Shown here one piece after another: positions 36,073 to 44,707 of a stretch of DNA of 64,000 nt. Below the pieces are notes generated by a model. It worked only from the letters and a program-made list of their open reading frames with translations, was not told the origin of the DNA and made no database searches. This DNA comes from JAZBPO01 sp963691775. GTDB lineage: Bacteria; Pseudomonadota; Gammaproteobacteria; Pseudomonadales; Azotimanducaceae. A program made the position numbers and the translations under genes. Where the stretch lies: positions 3,720,001 to 3,784,000 of the forward strand of contig OY829369.1 in assembly GCA_963691775.1 (NCBI GenBank), read 5' to 3'. The stretch's first letter is position 1, and every line of letters begins with the position of its first letter.

Positions 36073-36918
36073 TCAGTTGAAGTACTGCGCTTCGAACGTC
36101 GCGATCGGCTTTTTCGCTGCGTTCAGGAGCCTCATGGAGTGCTCATGGATCGAGAAATAGCGGGTTGCCTGGAGCGCGTCGACGAATGCTGACTCCGTTT
36201 CCATGCCGCCGATGCAGGCCCTCCGCGTCAGTGCAAGCTGTTCGATCGTCAGGTCATTTCCGGACGTGGTGAACGTGCCTGTGAGTTGATTGCATCCCGC
36301 AAATCCTCGTACTCCGTTGTCGCCATCGTCACGCATCTGGAAGAAGGCCTCTCGCTGCTGGCCCTCAGCCATCACTACGGGTGTTCCGCTGAGGCTCACG
36401 AGTTTCCAGTAGCTGTTGGTCAGCGTGGCAAGGGGATTCACGGAAACGACGGCGAGGCCTGTGTCGGCGCCGCGTGTGTCGTTCGGCGAAGGGCTCGCTC
36501 CACCGAGTGAGACGAGCCGTATCCGGGGCAGCTCGTTCGGTGCCGCGAAGGGATCGAGCGCCTGCGTGGAAGTCATGATCATGCGGTCGGAAACGCTGAT
36601 CGTCGCGCGCAGGCTATAGCGCATCCCGGCCTCGATGGCGCCGGGCTCCCAGGACAGCTCGAAAGGATAGGGCGGTGCGCCCTCGAGGGTCCGCTCGGTC
36701 TTTGCGATCGCAGTCGATGCAACGTCCGTTTTAGACACGTCCTCGAGCGAGACCGTCAGCAGCGCGTCTGGAGGCAAGAGCTTGCGTTCCAGGTAGTACG
36801 CCTCGCCGCTGAGGGTCGTTGGCCCATCCATGGTCGAGCCTTCGTCTTGCCCGGAGATCTGCATGCAACCCGCGAGGCACAGGACGGCGGTCATGAAGCT
36901 CGTACGACAGATTTGCAT
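36073..36918 (-). CDS. META-domain lipoprotein with N-terminal YbaY/YscW-like domain
   Basis: A 281-residue lipoprotein (lipobox LCLAGC). Residues about 35-135 resemble the YbaY/YscW beta-sandwich: LSGEAYYLERKLLPPDALLTVSLEDVS, then YPFELSWEPGAIEAGMRYSLRATI. Residues about 165-275 are a META/HslJ domain: NSYWKLVSLSGTPV, FAGCNQLTGTFTTSGNDLTIEQLALTRRAC and ESAFVDALQATRYF, with the two conserved Cys. This combination is known in envelope lipoproteins linked to heat or drug tolerance; a precise role is not established. ATG 36918 has GAGG upstream and starts the signal peptide. A small Cys-rich lipoprotein gene lies upstream on the same strand after 210 bases. Confidence 0.87.
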   Translation of the reverse strand: MQICRTSFMTAVLCLAGCMQISGQDEGSTMDGPTTLSGEAYYLERKLLPPDALLTVSLEDVSKTDVASTAIAKTERTLEGAPPYPFELSWEPGAIEAGMRYSLRATISVSDRMIMTSTQALDPFAAPNELPRIRLVSLGGASPSPNDTRGADTGLAVVSVNPLATLTNSYWKLVSLSGTPVVMAEGQQREAFFQMRDDGDNGVRGFAGCNQLTGTFTTSGNDLTIEQLALTRRACIGGMETESAFVDALQATRYFSIHEHSMRLLNAAKKPIATFEAQYFN

Positions 36919-37128
36919 GGCGACCTCGTCGGCGGCGGACAGAACATGTGTGCCGCGGCATCGTAGTGAGGGGCGTCGCGTAGTTGCAAACGGTTGCCGG
37001 AACGCGCCGCGCATCGCGTCTCGAGGCGATAGATGCACGCCTGCGTGTTTGCCGCCATGGCGATCGGATGACGCACGGCTCCTCCTGAGCGCCTCCAGTC
37101 AGGCCGACAGGGGGCGCTGCGTACCGGG

Positions 37129-37395
37129 TCAGCCGTCGCAGAACTGCTGAAACGCCTCCGCAGTGTTCTCAAGGCCTTCCTGCTGGGCGAGTTCCCAGGG
37201 GCGCTGGCACTCAGCGAGCGCCTCGCACCATTGATAACCCGCTGATGGGATGCAGCCGTGCGCATCGCGATCCCCCCCCACCCGGGCCGGCTCTAGGCCC
37301 GAGCCGCTGCTCCTCGGTGGTTCGCCCTCGCTGCATGCGCAGAGGACGAGGGCCAAGCAGAAGGCGGGCAGCACTGCGCTCGATGATGTCGGCAT
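37129..37395 (-). CDS. Small Cys-rich lipoprotein (SAGYQWCEAL motif)
   Basis: An 88-residue lipoprotein with a lipobox near residue 20 (LALVLCAC). The mature part is a short linker followed by GCIPSAGYQWCEALAECQRPWE, a four-Cys motif found in many small bacterial lipoproteins, often next to META-domain proteins as here. The motif probably forms two disulfides; its ligand is unknown. ATG 37395 is chosen because the signal peptide begins there. It lies 210 bases upstream of the META lipoprotein gene, in the same direction. Confidence 0.75.
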   Translation of the reverse strand: MPTSSSAVLPAFCLALVLCACSEGEPPRSSGSGLEPARVGGDRDAHGCIPSAGYQWCEALAECQRPWELAQQEGLENTAEAFQQFCDG

Positions 37396-38706
37396 TGCGG
37401 CTCCTTTTTCGTGTGCGAAACGCTCTGAGTTCGGCACGCAGATCATCGCAGGGCGAAAGCCGCGGCGCGCGCTGCGTCGCAATGCCTGCGCCTTGGTGCG
37501 GGTCCCTGGCGGGGCGCCTTTCCTTCAATAGCGCGCCTGACCGTTTGGCTTGCCGCGTCCGTCGGCGAGGTCGCCTTTGCGCTGGTACTCGCAATGGCCG
37601 CTTTCCCGGAGCGAGCTGGGCAGGGTTCGTATGGCCCGTGCGCGGATGCTACGCGAGATTCACGAGCTCCCGGTATGAGGAAGCGCGAGCGTAAGGGGCC
37701 GGTCCACCGTGCTCCTGCGGGTGAATGAAACGGTTTCTGCCCAGCTTGTTTCTCAGCTGCTGGCGAGGCGCTCTTTCAGCGGCCGCGAAGGCCGCTCGAT
37801 TCCCTTGGGTACGGCCCGCGCTGGTCTGCCTGCGCGCAGGCCGCTTCAGGATAAGGGCTAGGTACCGCGGCTGAGCGGGGTGAAGGCATAGGGCGACACT
37901 TTCCTGGTCTGCGGTCTGCGGTCTGCGGTCTCTGGTCTCTGGTCTCCGGTCTCCGGTCCCCGGTCCCCGGCCCCGAAGGCCGCACGCGTTCCATCGGTTC
38001 CACCGTTTGCCTGCCACTGGCGTGCCGAGCGTGCTGCCTTCGCTCGAAGGACCGCAGTGTGCTCTCGGGCGCGCTTCGCACGGTCTATGAAGCGCCGCGC
38101 TGCCTTCATTTCCGGTTGGCGCACAGATTTTTTGCGGCTGAGCGTGAGCGGCACGCCTGCTGCCATTGCATGGCAGGTTCGGGCGTCGAATTTGCGCCTG
38201 CTGCAGCTCGAGGTGCCGGTTACGGACAAGCTGTTTCTGGCAATCGCGCTTGGCGCGCGGCGCTGGCGGGTGCCGGTCGCGCCGGCCGTAGGAGGCGCCT
38301 GTGATGCCGCCCGGCGCCTTCTGTGAAGGCGTATCGGTCACGGGACTTGCCTATAACTTCCTTCTGATGGTTTTCTCCCCCGACCCCGGAGGCGAGGCAG
38401 GTAGCGGGTACGCCGGCGAGCAACCGGAGTGCGAGCGGGCAGCGTCCGCGCTTCTTAGGGCAGTCAACGGGCTACGTCGCGCATCGCGGGCGCTCGCGCC
38501 CATGCCGCGTTGATGTGCGATCGAGGCATCATCGATGGCGGGGTAAGAGCGTCCCGCTCGGTGAACGCTCGGCCATCGCGGAGTACCACGCGGCACCCCA
38601 ACAGCGCGTTCGGGCTCGCTCGCGGGCGGAGACTTCGGGCCCTTACCTGAAGTCACCGAGCTTTTGCGGACTGCGTGCTGTTTGAGTACAGGGAAAGAGT
38701 CGAACA
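37396..38706. other. 1.3-kb gene-poor, repeat-bearing region
   Basis: No convincing gene. Long open frames on both strands are Arg/Pro-rich and are driven by base composition. The stretch contains the 7-base tandem array at 37906-37974, described separately. It separates the lipoprotein genes from the amidotransferase-like gene and may contain decayed sequence. Confidence 0.45.
37906..37974. repeat. Array of 7-base GGTCTNN repeats
   Basis: Nine consecutive 7-base units starting GGTC run from 37906 to 37968, then a degenerate tenth. They change in steps: three GGTCTGC, two GGTCTCT, two GGTCTCC, two GGTCCCC. Units with the same sequence are adjacent, as expected of a tract that grew by slippage and accumulated point changes. 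On the other strand the array encodes an in-frame-looking GDRRPET-type peptide, but no gene supports it. Confidence 0.85.
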
Positions 38707-40101
38707 ATGAACAACCGAAACTTTCGGCATGTGGCGTCGCCCTTGCTGGAACAGCTTGGCTGGCGTGTCCGCCCAGGGATTCTTGGGAAGCACCCCGCAA
38801 GTCCGCAGTCTATTCATGCGCTCCTCGGCTACTTTCTCAAAGATCGCGTTTCAGCCACGCCGTTCCCTGGTCGCGATGAGCTCGTGGACAACCAGTTGTT
38901 CGACTGGGGTCTCGCGCCTCCGCTCGAGAAGATCATCGACTCACAGGCGACGCTGGATCTTTTGCTGTCCCTGCCAGACATCTTTCGCAACAGTGTCTCG
39001 GTCGTGGAGCCTTGGAAGAACGTCGGGATCAATCTTCAGGGCGAAGACGTTCGCGCGTCGAAGAACGTCGCTTACCTGCTTCAGCAATGCGCTGATGCGG
39101 ACACAGTGCTCTATCCGCTCTGGCAATCGGGGGTTGAGGATCCTGCGAAGCTTGCGCGCGTGATGTCGGCGGGCCTTGCGACGATCGTGGAAGGGGGCAA
39201 CCCTTCCGTTCACGACGCAGCATCCTTTGCGGGTGGGCGGGCGAGCCTTGATGACCTGCTGAGTCTGACCGATGAGCTGCTGCTGCAGCGATCCTCACAG
39301 AGCGGTCCATCGATCTTCATATGTCTGGGCCATCAGCTTGCTGCCGCTTCGCATATTCGTCTGATCAAACGCGCGGTTGGTGCCATTAAGGCAATCAAAT
39401 CGCTGCCGCTGGACACGCGCGGTACGGCGCTCGATGCCCTGCGCCTGGTTGGCGCTCGTATCGAAGAGGTTGGCAGCGGGCTCGAGGTGATCAAGCAGGG
39501 CAAAGTCGTTGCCCGAGGTTGGGACGATCCGCGCTTCGCGGTTGCACCGAACGAGGAGGTAGAAGTCGGAACGCGTGTGCTGCAGCCGTTCAAGCGGCGC
39601 GGGCGCGATGAGCACGTGCCCGTTCCTCTGCATAACGCGCACGCTCTGGTGGCCGACGATCTCGACGGCGTGATCGATACGATGATCGAGATGGAGCGGG
39701 CGCTGCATATCGAGATGTTTCATAGCGATGAGGTGAACCTCGAAGCGGCCCTGTTTGCCAACTGGGCATACAAGCTGCTTCACGACACGATCGTTCCGCT
39801 GCGCTACGAACTTGCTGTGAGTCCGCTCTCCTGGCTCCTGTCTTTGCCATACGCGGTAGAAATACTGTCGCAGACCCAGGTCAGTGAAGACTGCTGGACT
39901 GAGGTTTCCACCACCTGCATTTACTACAAGGATTGGGAGACGCGAACCATTCGTCGCAGTTTCACGATCCAGTTCCATCCGGAGCTCATGGCCGATATTC
40001 GCGACATCGGCAATCGACCGGGACCTCGTTACGGTGAATTGAAGGTCAACGACGGCGTGCGCCTGCTCATACGACTTCTTTATCACGGCATGCAGGAATA
40101 A
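38707..40101 (+). CDS. Glutamine-amidotransferase-like protein (class I triad), unknown family
   Basis: A 464-residue cytosolic protein. It has the hallmark of class I glutamine amidotransferases: nucleophile elbow FICLGHQL with Cys206, and the His-x-Glu pair QFHPE with His424 and Glu426. The domain would release ammonia from glutamine or act as a related hydrolase. The Cys-to-His distance is 218 residues, against roughly 95 in GMP synthase-type domains, so about 120 residues are inserted. A 200-residue N-terminal region precedes it, with EPWKNVGINLQGEDVRASKN and LIKRAVGAIKAIKSLP among the more structured parts. No synthase partner is nearby. A GGGAAAG site lies about 10 bases upstream of the ATG. 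I do not recognise a named family. Confidence 0.78.
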   Translation: MNNRNFRHVASPLLEQLGWRVRPGILGKHPASPQSIHALLGYFLKDRVSATPFPGRDELVDNQLFDWGLAPPLEKIIDSQATLDLLLSLPDIFRNSVSVVEPWKNVGINLQGEDVRASKNVAYLLQQCADADTVLYPLWQSGVEDPAKLARVMSAGLATIVEGGNPSVHDAASFAGGRASLDDLLSLTDELLLQRSSQSGPSIFICLGHQLAAASHIRLIKRAVGAIKAIKSLPLDTRGTALDALRLVGARIEEVGSGLEVIKQGKVVARGWDDPRFAVAPNEEVEVGTRVLQPFKRRGRDEHVPVPLHNAHALVADDLDGVIDTMIEMERALHIEMFHSDEVNLEAALFANWAYKLLHDTIVPLRYELAVSPLSWLLSLPYAVEILSQTQVSEDCWTEVSTTCIYYKDWETRTIRRSFTIQFHPELMADIRDIGNRPGPRYGELKVNDGVRLLIRLLYHGMQE

Positions 40102-40246
40102 CCCGGGCAGGGCCGTGCCGGCGGACAGCGGAACTGCCTACGTTCTTGTCCGTGATGCCGCCTCCGCGTTGCTGTGCGGGGCGCTGTCATGGCGGACACG
40201 TTGGTGCCACACTGCACGCAGAACTGGCCATGCTGAGCACTTTGCA

Positions 40247-40768
40247 ATGCGTATACGAACCCCTGCCCTTGCCTTTGTCGCCCTTTGCCTGATCTCTGCA
40301 GCGTCTCCTGCCCCCGCGGCGAGCTTTGGCGGTCTTGCTGATGCGGCAGCCTCAGCGTTGGGTGGCGCAACTGAAGCGCCTTCAGTTTCGAGCGGCCTCG
40401 TATCGGCGCTTACTTCGCAGCTTGGAGTGACACCTGCACAAGCGACGGTAGGCGCAGGCGCAATGCTCGGTCAGGCCATGAACGCCATGGCGCCCGAAGA
40501 CTGGAGCCAGGTTTCGAATGCGATTCCGGGCGCCGACGCGTTGATCAGTGCCGCGCCGTCGCCCGCTGTGATGGGCCTTGCGAATTCGGCGGCCGGATTG
40601 CTGGGTGGCGACAGCGCCATGGCTGCGCTGGCCCCCGCATTCGAGTCGGTCGGGCTGGATGCAGCAATGGTCAGTCAGTTCGCGCCGGTCATTTTGTCCT
40701 TCGTTCAGTCGCAGGCTGGACCGCAGACAAGCGCGCTGCTCAGCGCCGTTCTGCCGTCCGGAGGCTGA
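40247..40768 (+). CDS. DUF2780 (VcgC/VcgE-type) exported protein
   Basis: A 173-residue protein with a signal peptide (ALAFVALCLISAASPAPAA). The mature part matches DUF2780: SGLVSALTSQLGVTPAQATVGAGAMLGQAMNAM, an internal Gly/Ala-rich segment, and a conserved VGLDAAMVSQFAPVILSFVQSQ helix near the end. The family is exported, about this length and of unknown function. ATG 40247 begins the signal peptide; the frame is open further upstream but those residues are not hydrophobic. It follows the amidotransferase-like gene by 145 bases on the same strand. Confidence 0.88.
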   Translation: MRIRTPALAFVALCLISAASPAPAASFGGLADAAASALGGATEAPSVSSGLVSALTSQLGVTPAQATVGAGAMLGQAMNAMAPEDWSQVSNAIPGADALISAAPSPAVMGLANSAAGLLGGDSAMAALAPAFESVGLDAAMVSQFAPVILSFVQSQAGPQTSALLSAVLPSGG

Positions 40769-41101
40769 TGCTGGCAATAGGAGCGAGATGCGGGAGCGCG
40801 ACCCTCAGTTCCACATCAACTCCTGATGGCAAAGGTGGTGCCTAGGCGAGTGACGCCCTTGGGTTTCGAGGACCACGCGATTGCCAGGCGCCTGCGAGCG
40901 CGTGCCGTCGGGCATAGCCGGGAAACTACCCGCGCCGCGGCGGGCGCGCCCGAGAGCGAAGAGCGCCAAGGGCGGCCGGCCCTCGGCGGTGCGGGCGCGG
41001 CACGCCAACAGGCTGCTCCAAGGTGTCGCGTTCGGCGAGCTTAGCTCGCTTGGCAGCCCCATGGCTTCCTGCTGAAGAGCCATGCGGAACGAATGAACGT
41101 T
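40769..41101. other. Intergenic between convergent genes
   Basis: 333 GC-rich bases between the DUF2780 gene and the decayed serine hydrolase. No clear gene is seen, and no classical terminator (hairpin followed by a T run) could be identified. Confidence 0.4.
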
Positions 41102-42035
41102 TTAGGGTTCGCGCCTATGCGAACCTCGTCCATGCGAGCTGAGGCCCCGGGCAAAAGCGCTGGCCAGGAGCAGGACGAGTCCGACGACCAGTGGCAACAA
41201 CGCGCTCCCAAGGGCGCGTCCCGTCTGCAGGAAATCGGGTTTCCCGTGGCGCCACGGATCCCATTCGTAGCCGACCTCCAAAGCGAACACGGCCGGGCCC
41301 GTCGACAGCACCACGATGCCGTCACCAGAAGAGGGGTCAAGCCTGACGCTCGCGTTGATCGAGGGGACGTTGGCGCCGTCGTGTCCGTACACGAAGTGGT
41401 CATTGCCGTTGTCAGCATAGAGCATCGCCCCGGCTCCCCAGATCGGCGCACCGTAGAGTTCTGCCAGTGGTTCCCGCATGGCTTGTACGCCCGCCGCCGC
41501 GAGGGGCTTCCCGTTGGCGAGGGCGACGGCGAAGCGAGTCAGGTCGGCAACGGTCGACACTAGTCCTGTCGCGCCCAGTGCCGCGTAGCTTTAAAGCGGC
41601 GCGGCGGTTCCTTCGGTCGTCCAGAAACCGGATGTGTCTGTCAGCGAAGACAGCGGCGCCTGGGTCGATCTCGCCATGCCGATGGGCTCGAAGACTGCAC
41701 GCCGCATGTACTCGGCAAACGGTAGGCCGGTCACGTCCTCCAAAAGCAGCTCGAGGATCAGATAGCCGCCGCCGGAGTAGGATCATGACGTCCCCGGCGC
41801 CGCGTCCGGCAATTGCCAACGCTCGAGCTAGGCAGAGACGGGCGCGTCAAGATCGATGCGGCCTTCCTGTGCGAGCAGGAGCACGCCGTAGGCCGTGATC
41901 CACTTGCTGACAGACGCGACCGGAAAGCGCGTCCGCTCGTCGACGGCGTGATCTCGCTTCGATGCACCATGCTTCGCACCTCGCCCGCCTCGAGAATCGC
42001 AAGAGAGATGCTTCCCTTGCTCGCCCTGTCGGCGC
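41102..42035 (-). pseudogene. Decayed serine hydrolase (class C beta-lactamase / PBP-like)
   Basis: On the minus strand one frame can be read from about 41965 down to 41102 as a beta-lactamase-family protein: RFPVASVSKWITAYGVLLLA (the SxxK nucleophile, SVSK), YSGGGYLILELLLEDVTGLP, GLVSTVADLTRFAVALANG, FVYGHDGANVPS and two C-terminal hydrophobic segments. It is interrupted by three in-frame stops: TAG (41828-41830, where PVSAYLERWQLP is expected), TGA (41783-41785, before SYSGGGY) and TAA (41591-41593, before SYAALGATGL). A frameshift separates it from the N-terminal remnant SISLAILEAGEV (about 42000-42035), which overlaps the start of the AraC gene. It would have been an exported, membrane-anchored hydrolase. 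Confidence 0.82.
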
Positions 42036-42958
42036 GGGCCGCTGTTCCACTCGATGCATTCGTCGAGCCAAATGGGCGCGTGAGCGTCGAGCAGATGACT
42101 CGATTCTGGGAAGCGATTTCAGAGAGCTCGCAGCTCGGGAGCTTTCCTCTTTCTCTCGCGGAAAAAGCGCATCCGGAGATGTTCAGCGGCCTTGGGTTGG
42201 CGATCGTTCTGAGCGGGAGCGTTCATGAAGTGCTGCTCAGGCTCTGCAAGTTCAGTGAGGTCCTCAGCAGTGCGGTCGAGCTCGATCTGCGTCCCGTCGA
42301 ATCTGACCGTTTCGAGCTACTCTACACGGCTTTGGTGCCTGTCCATGACATGGCCGTGCAGAGTTTCATGACGTGTGGCTACAAGATCGTGAAAGACGTT
42401 GCTGATGCTGAGTTCAGGCCGGCGCGGGTGAGTATGCGCGGTGGAGGCGGCCTGAATAGAAAGAATTTGGAGGCCTTTTTCCAGTGCGAGGTCGAATTGA
42501 ACGCCAATGCCTTCAAGGTCGTTTTCACGAAGGCATCGCTCGAGCTGCCTTGCCTGCATCCGAATCCCGGCCTGATCCCTGGCCTCGAAACCTGGATGGA
42601 TCGGCACATCTCAGAGAGTCGACGGACCTCGCTGCAGGCCGCACTTACGCGAATCGTCGTACAGCGCATGTCTTCCGGAGATGTGGGGCTGCAATCGATT
42701 GCGGCAGCGCTGCACAAGTCGGAGCGGATTATCCAGCGAACGTTGAAGCAAGAGGGAACGACCTTTCGCGAATTGGTCGACCAGACCCGGCTGGGTCTGG
42801 CAAGGGAGTATCTGGCGCGCCCAGAACTCCCCATGACGAACATCTGTTATCTGCTCGCGTTCTCCGACCAGAGCAATTTCACCAAAGCGTTCAAGCGCTG
42901 GACCGGGCAGACACCAAGTGAGTACCGCTCGGCCATCGAGCGTGACGCGATTCGCTAA
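41969..42958 (+). CDS. AraC-family transcriptional regulator (arabinose-binding-domain type)
   Basis: A 329-residue regulator. Residues 15-195 match the Arabinose_bd N-terminal domain (GRVSVEQMTRFWEAISESSQLGSFPLSLAEKAHPEMFSGLG) found in OruR/ArgR-like AraC proteins. The C-terminal 100 residues hold the two helix-turn-helix motifs, SIAAALHKSERIIQRTLKQEG and MTNICYLLAFSDQSNFTKAFKRWTGQTPSEYR. The start is uncertain: ATG 41969 gives the full N-terminal domain but has a weak ribosome site; ATG 42008 is the alternative. It lies between two decayed serine hydrolase genes transcribed in the opposite direction, which may have been its former targets. Confidence 0.9.
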   Translation: MLRTSPASRIAREMLPLLALSARAAVPLDAFVEPNGRVSVEQMTRFWEAISESSQLGSFPLSLAEKAHPEMFSGLGLAIVLSGSVHEVLLRLCKFSEVLSSAVELDLRPVESDRFELLYTALVPVHDMAVQSFMTCGYKIVKDVADAEFRPARVSMRGGGGLNRKNLEAFFQCEVELNANAFKVVFTKASLELPCLHPNPGLIPGLETWMDRHISESRRTSLQAALTRIVVQRMSSGDVGLQSIAAALHKSERIIQRTLKQEGTTFRELVDQTRLGLAREYLARPELPMTNICYLLAFSDQSNFTKAFKRWTGQTPSEYRSAIERDAIR

Positions 42959-42988
42959 TCAGGATGCGGTGAGGGAGAAGTTGGCCTT

Positions 42989-43028
42989 CGCGGAAGCGTC
43001 CGCGGAAGCGCCCGCGGAAGCGGTCGCG
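42989..43028. repeat. Three 12-base CGCGGAAGCGNN repeats
   Basis: CGCGGAAGCGTC, CGCGGAAGCGCC and CGCGGAAGCGGT lie in tandem about 30 bases after the AraC stop, followed by CGCG. Each unit contains a self-complementary CGC/GCG core. It may be a slippage tract or a terminator-like element. Confidence 0.6.
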
Positions 43029-43141
43029 ATCTTGCAGTGGAGACGAGCAGTCTGTGAGCGCAGGCCCTTCGACTTTGCGGCGCTTGCGGTAGGGACAGTG
43101 CGCGCAGGAAGCGCCCGGTGCCTGATGCGCTGGCGACCTAG

Positions 43142-43590
43142 CCTAGGTCGAGGCTCTTGAGGTCCGGCGCATAACCCGCGAGGTAGGCGCTGATCGGTCG
43201 GCTCTGCACGCCCACCTCATGGGCGCAGAGGAAGGTGTCCCTCAGAGCGAGCGGCGTCAGCATCCGGGTGCGCATTACGTCCGCGTAGTCGTGACCCAGC
43301 GCTCGGGCCACGACCCTCTGGAGAAGAGCGTAGTCGGTGTTCGATTAGGACCAGCCCGAATCAGATTCGAAGAGCTTGGGCTTCTCGGGCGCCATGGCCA
43401 GGACGTAGGGATGGGGCTGGCGCCAGTCGAACTCGCGCTGATCAATTGAGTTGGGTTTCCCTGTCGGTGCTGCACCACCCCGCGCAGGATAATGCGGTCC
43501 GCATGTTCGATTCGGCCCTAGAGCGCCGGCATGTGGAGTGCGAGCGACTTGTCCAGCGGGAGCACGCCACTCGCCGCCGCTGCTTTCACG
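43142..43590 (-). pseudogene. Second decayed serine hydrolase fragment (beta-lactamase/PBP-like)
   Basis: Minus-strand remnants of another beta-lactamase-family gene: GVLPLDKSLALHMPAL, a TAG stop (43518-43520), ADRIILRGVVQHRQGNP, a frameshift, IDQREFDWRQPHPYVLAM, then FESDSGWS-TAA-SNTDYALLQRVVARALGHDYADVM and ARMLTPLALRDTF-like sequence. The TAA (43345-43347) replaces the Tyr codon of the catalytic YSN motif. The SxxK part is missing: the fragment begins at the 3' end of the nucleoside hydrolase gene. It differs in sequence from the pseudogene at 41102, so it is a separate gene rather than its other half. Confidence 0.72.
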
Positions 43591-44485
43591 TCAGCCGTTC
43601 CGTAAGAAAGTTCAGGAAAGCATCCTTGTCCTTCCACTCGGTCGCGCAGCGGACCACGCTGCCGGCAGTGTCGATCAGTGTCTTGCCGTCGTCGCTGATC
43701 ATGATGGGCAGTGGCTCCATACTGATCAGGGATTCGTCGAAAGCGAGGTAGATCGCTACGGCGTCGTACAGGATCGACGTCTGCCGTTCCGGATTCATCG
43801 ACTGCATCAGTGGCCAGTCGGCGACGGCCCTGCACCAGCCATAGTGATTCGCGAGTGCGGCCTGCGTCAGCGCGTGCGCACTGGTCTTGACCCGCTCGAA
43901 GCGGTCGCCCTCAAGGCGAACCGTCCCGCAGGTGTCCAGCGGCGTGATGACCTTTTCCCAGGTTGCTTCGAATACAGCGCGGCACGACAGCGCATGCTGC
44001 TTCACGTTGTACTCCCGCATTGGCTTCGGCGCCCCGAGATAGCCGCGTCGGAGGCTGCCATGCATCCCGATGAAGCGGGCTCTTTCGGTGATCGCGGGCG
44101 TGCGCCCCAGCGCGGCTGCAATGTTTGGCAGCGGACCGATGCAGATGAGTGAGACGGGCTCCGCGCTGGCCATGATCGTGCTGCAGAGTGCGCCGACGCC
44201 GTCGTGGATGATTTCTCCGGGATACTCCTCCAGACGATAGTCGCCGAGCCACTCGGAGTGTGTGTGCGGCGTGTGGTCGAGCGGTATTCCGATGCCGATC
44301 GGAATGTCGCTGCGGCCGGCAGCCTGAAGCATCTTGGCCGCCACCCGAGCGCGGTAGGCGGTATCGCCGGTTGTGGTGGTCACCAGCCGCAGGTCGAGCT
44401 CCGGGCAGCGCAGCAGAAAAGCGAGCGCCCAGACGTCGTCCACGTCGAAGCCGATGTCGGTGTCAAGGACCACAGGGATGGGCAT
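43586..44485 (-). CDS. Inosine/uridine-preferring nucleoside hydrolase
   Basis: A 299-residue nucleoside N-ribohydrolase that would split nucleosides into ribose and free base in the cytosol. The calcium-binding signature VLDTDIGFDVDDVWAL is complete (Asp8, Asp10, Asp14, Asp16, Asp17), and SLICIGPLPNIAAAL is the usual LGPLTNIA-type motif. The distal His-Asp catalytic region is not in classical form: the C-terminal YDAVAIYLAFDESLI supplies the Asp expected after P-L-HD. ATG 44485 has a GGAGAGA site upstream. The gene stops next to the second serine-hydrolase pseudogene, whose remnant begins within a few bases. Substrate preference is not predictable. Confidence 0.9.
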   Translation of the reverse strand: MPIPVVLDTDIGFDVDDVWALAFLLRCPELDLRLVTTTTGDTAYRARVAAKMLQAAGRSDIPIGIGIPLDHTPHTHSEWLGDYRLEEYPGEIIHDGVGALCSTIMASAEPVSLICIGPLPNIAAALGRTPAITERARFIGMHGSLRRGYLGAPKPMREYNVKQHALSCRAVFEATWEKVITPLDTCGTVRLEGDRFERVKTSAHALTQAALANHYGWCRAVADWPLMQSMNPERQTSILYDAVAIYLAFDESLISMEPLPIMISDDGKTLIDTAGSVVRCATEWKDKDAFLNFLTERLT

Positions 44486-44707
44486 GGTGTTCTCTCCTGC
44501 CGATCAGAGGCCGTGGGGCGCAGGGGTGTCGAAGCCGGACCATGATTCCCCGCGAGCCTACCGCTATGCGAGACGGCGATCCTCTACGCCTTCGCCCGGC
44601 TCATCAGCCATCATCCGGTCGCGATGCTCGCTACACATTCAGCACGGGCGGATGGAAGATTCTCAGCAGTGAAACGAGGGCAGCAAACCGGCCGCTATGG
44701 AGCAGTC

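Noticed and set aside
37649..38341. Minus-strand frame encoding GDRRPET-like repeats
   Set aside because: The peptide repeat is a by-product of the 7-base DNA array; no ribosome site or homology supports a gene.
41783..41785. TGA in the serine hydrolase considered as a second selenocysteine codon
   Set aside because: The position corresponds to a Trp/Arg-type residue before SYSGGGY, and two other stop types occur in the same frame, so nonsense decay explains it.
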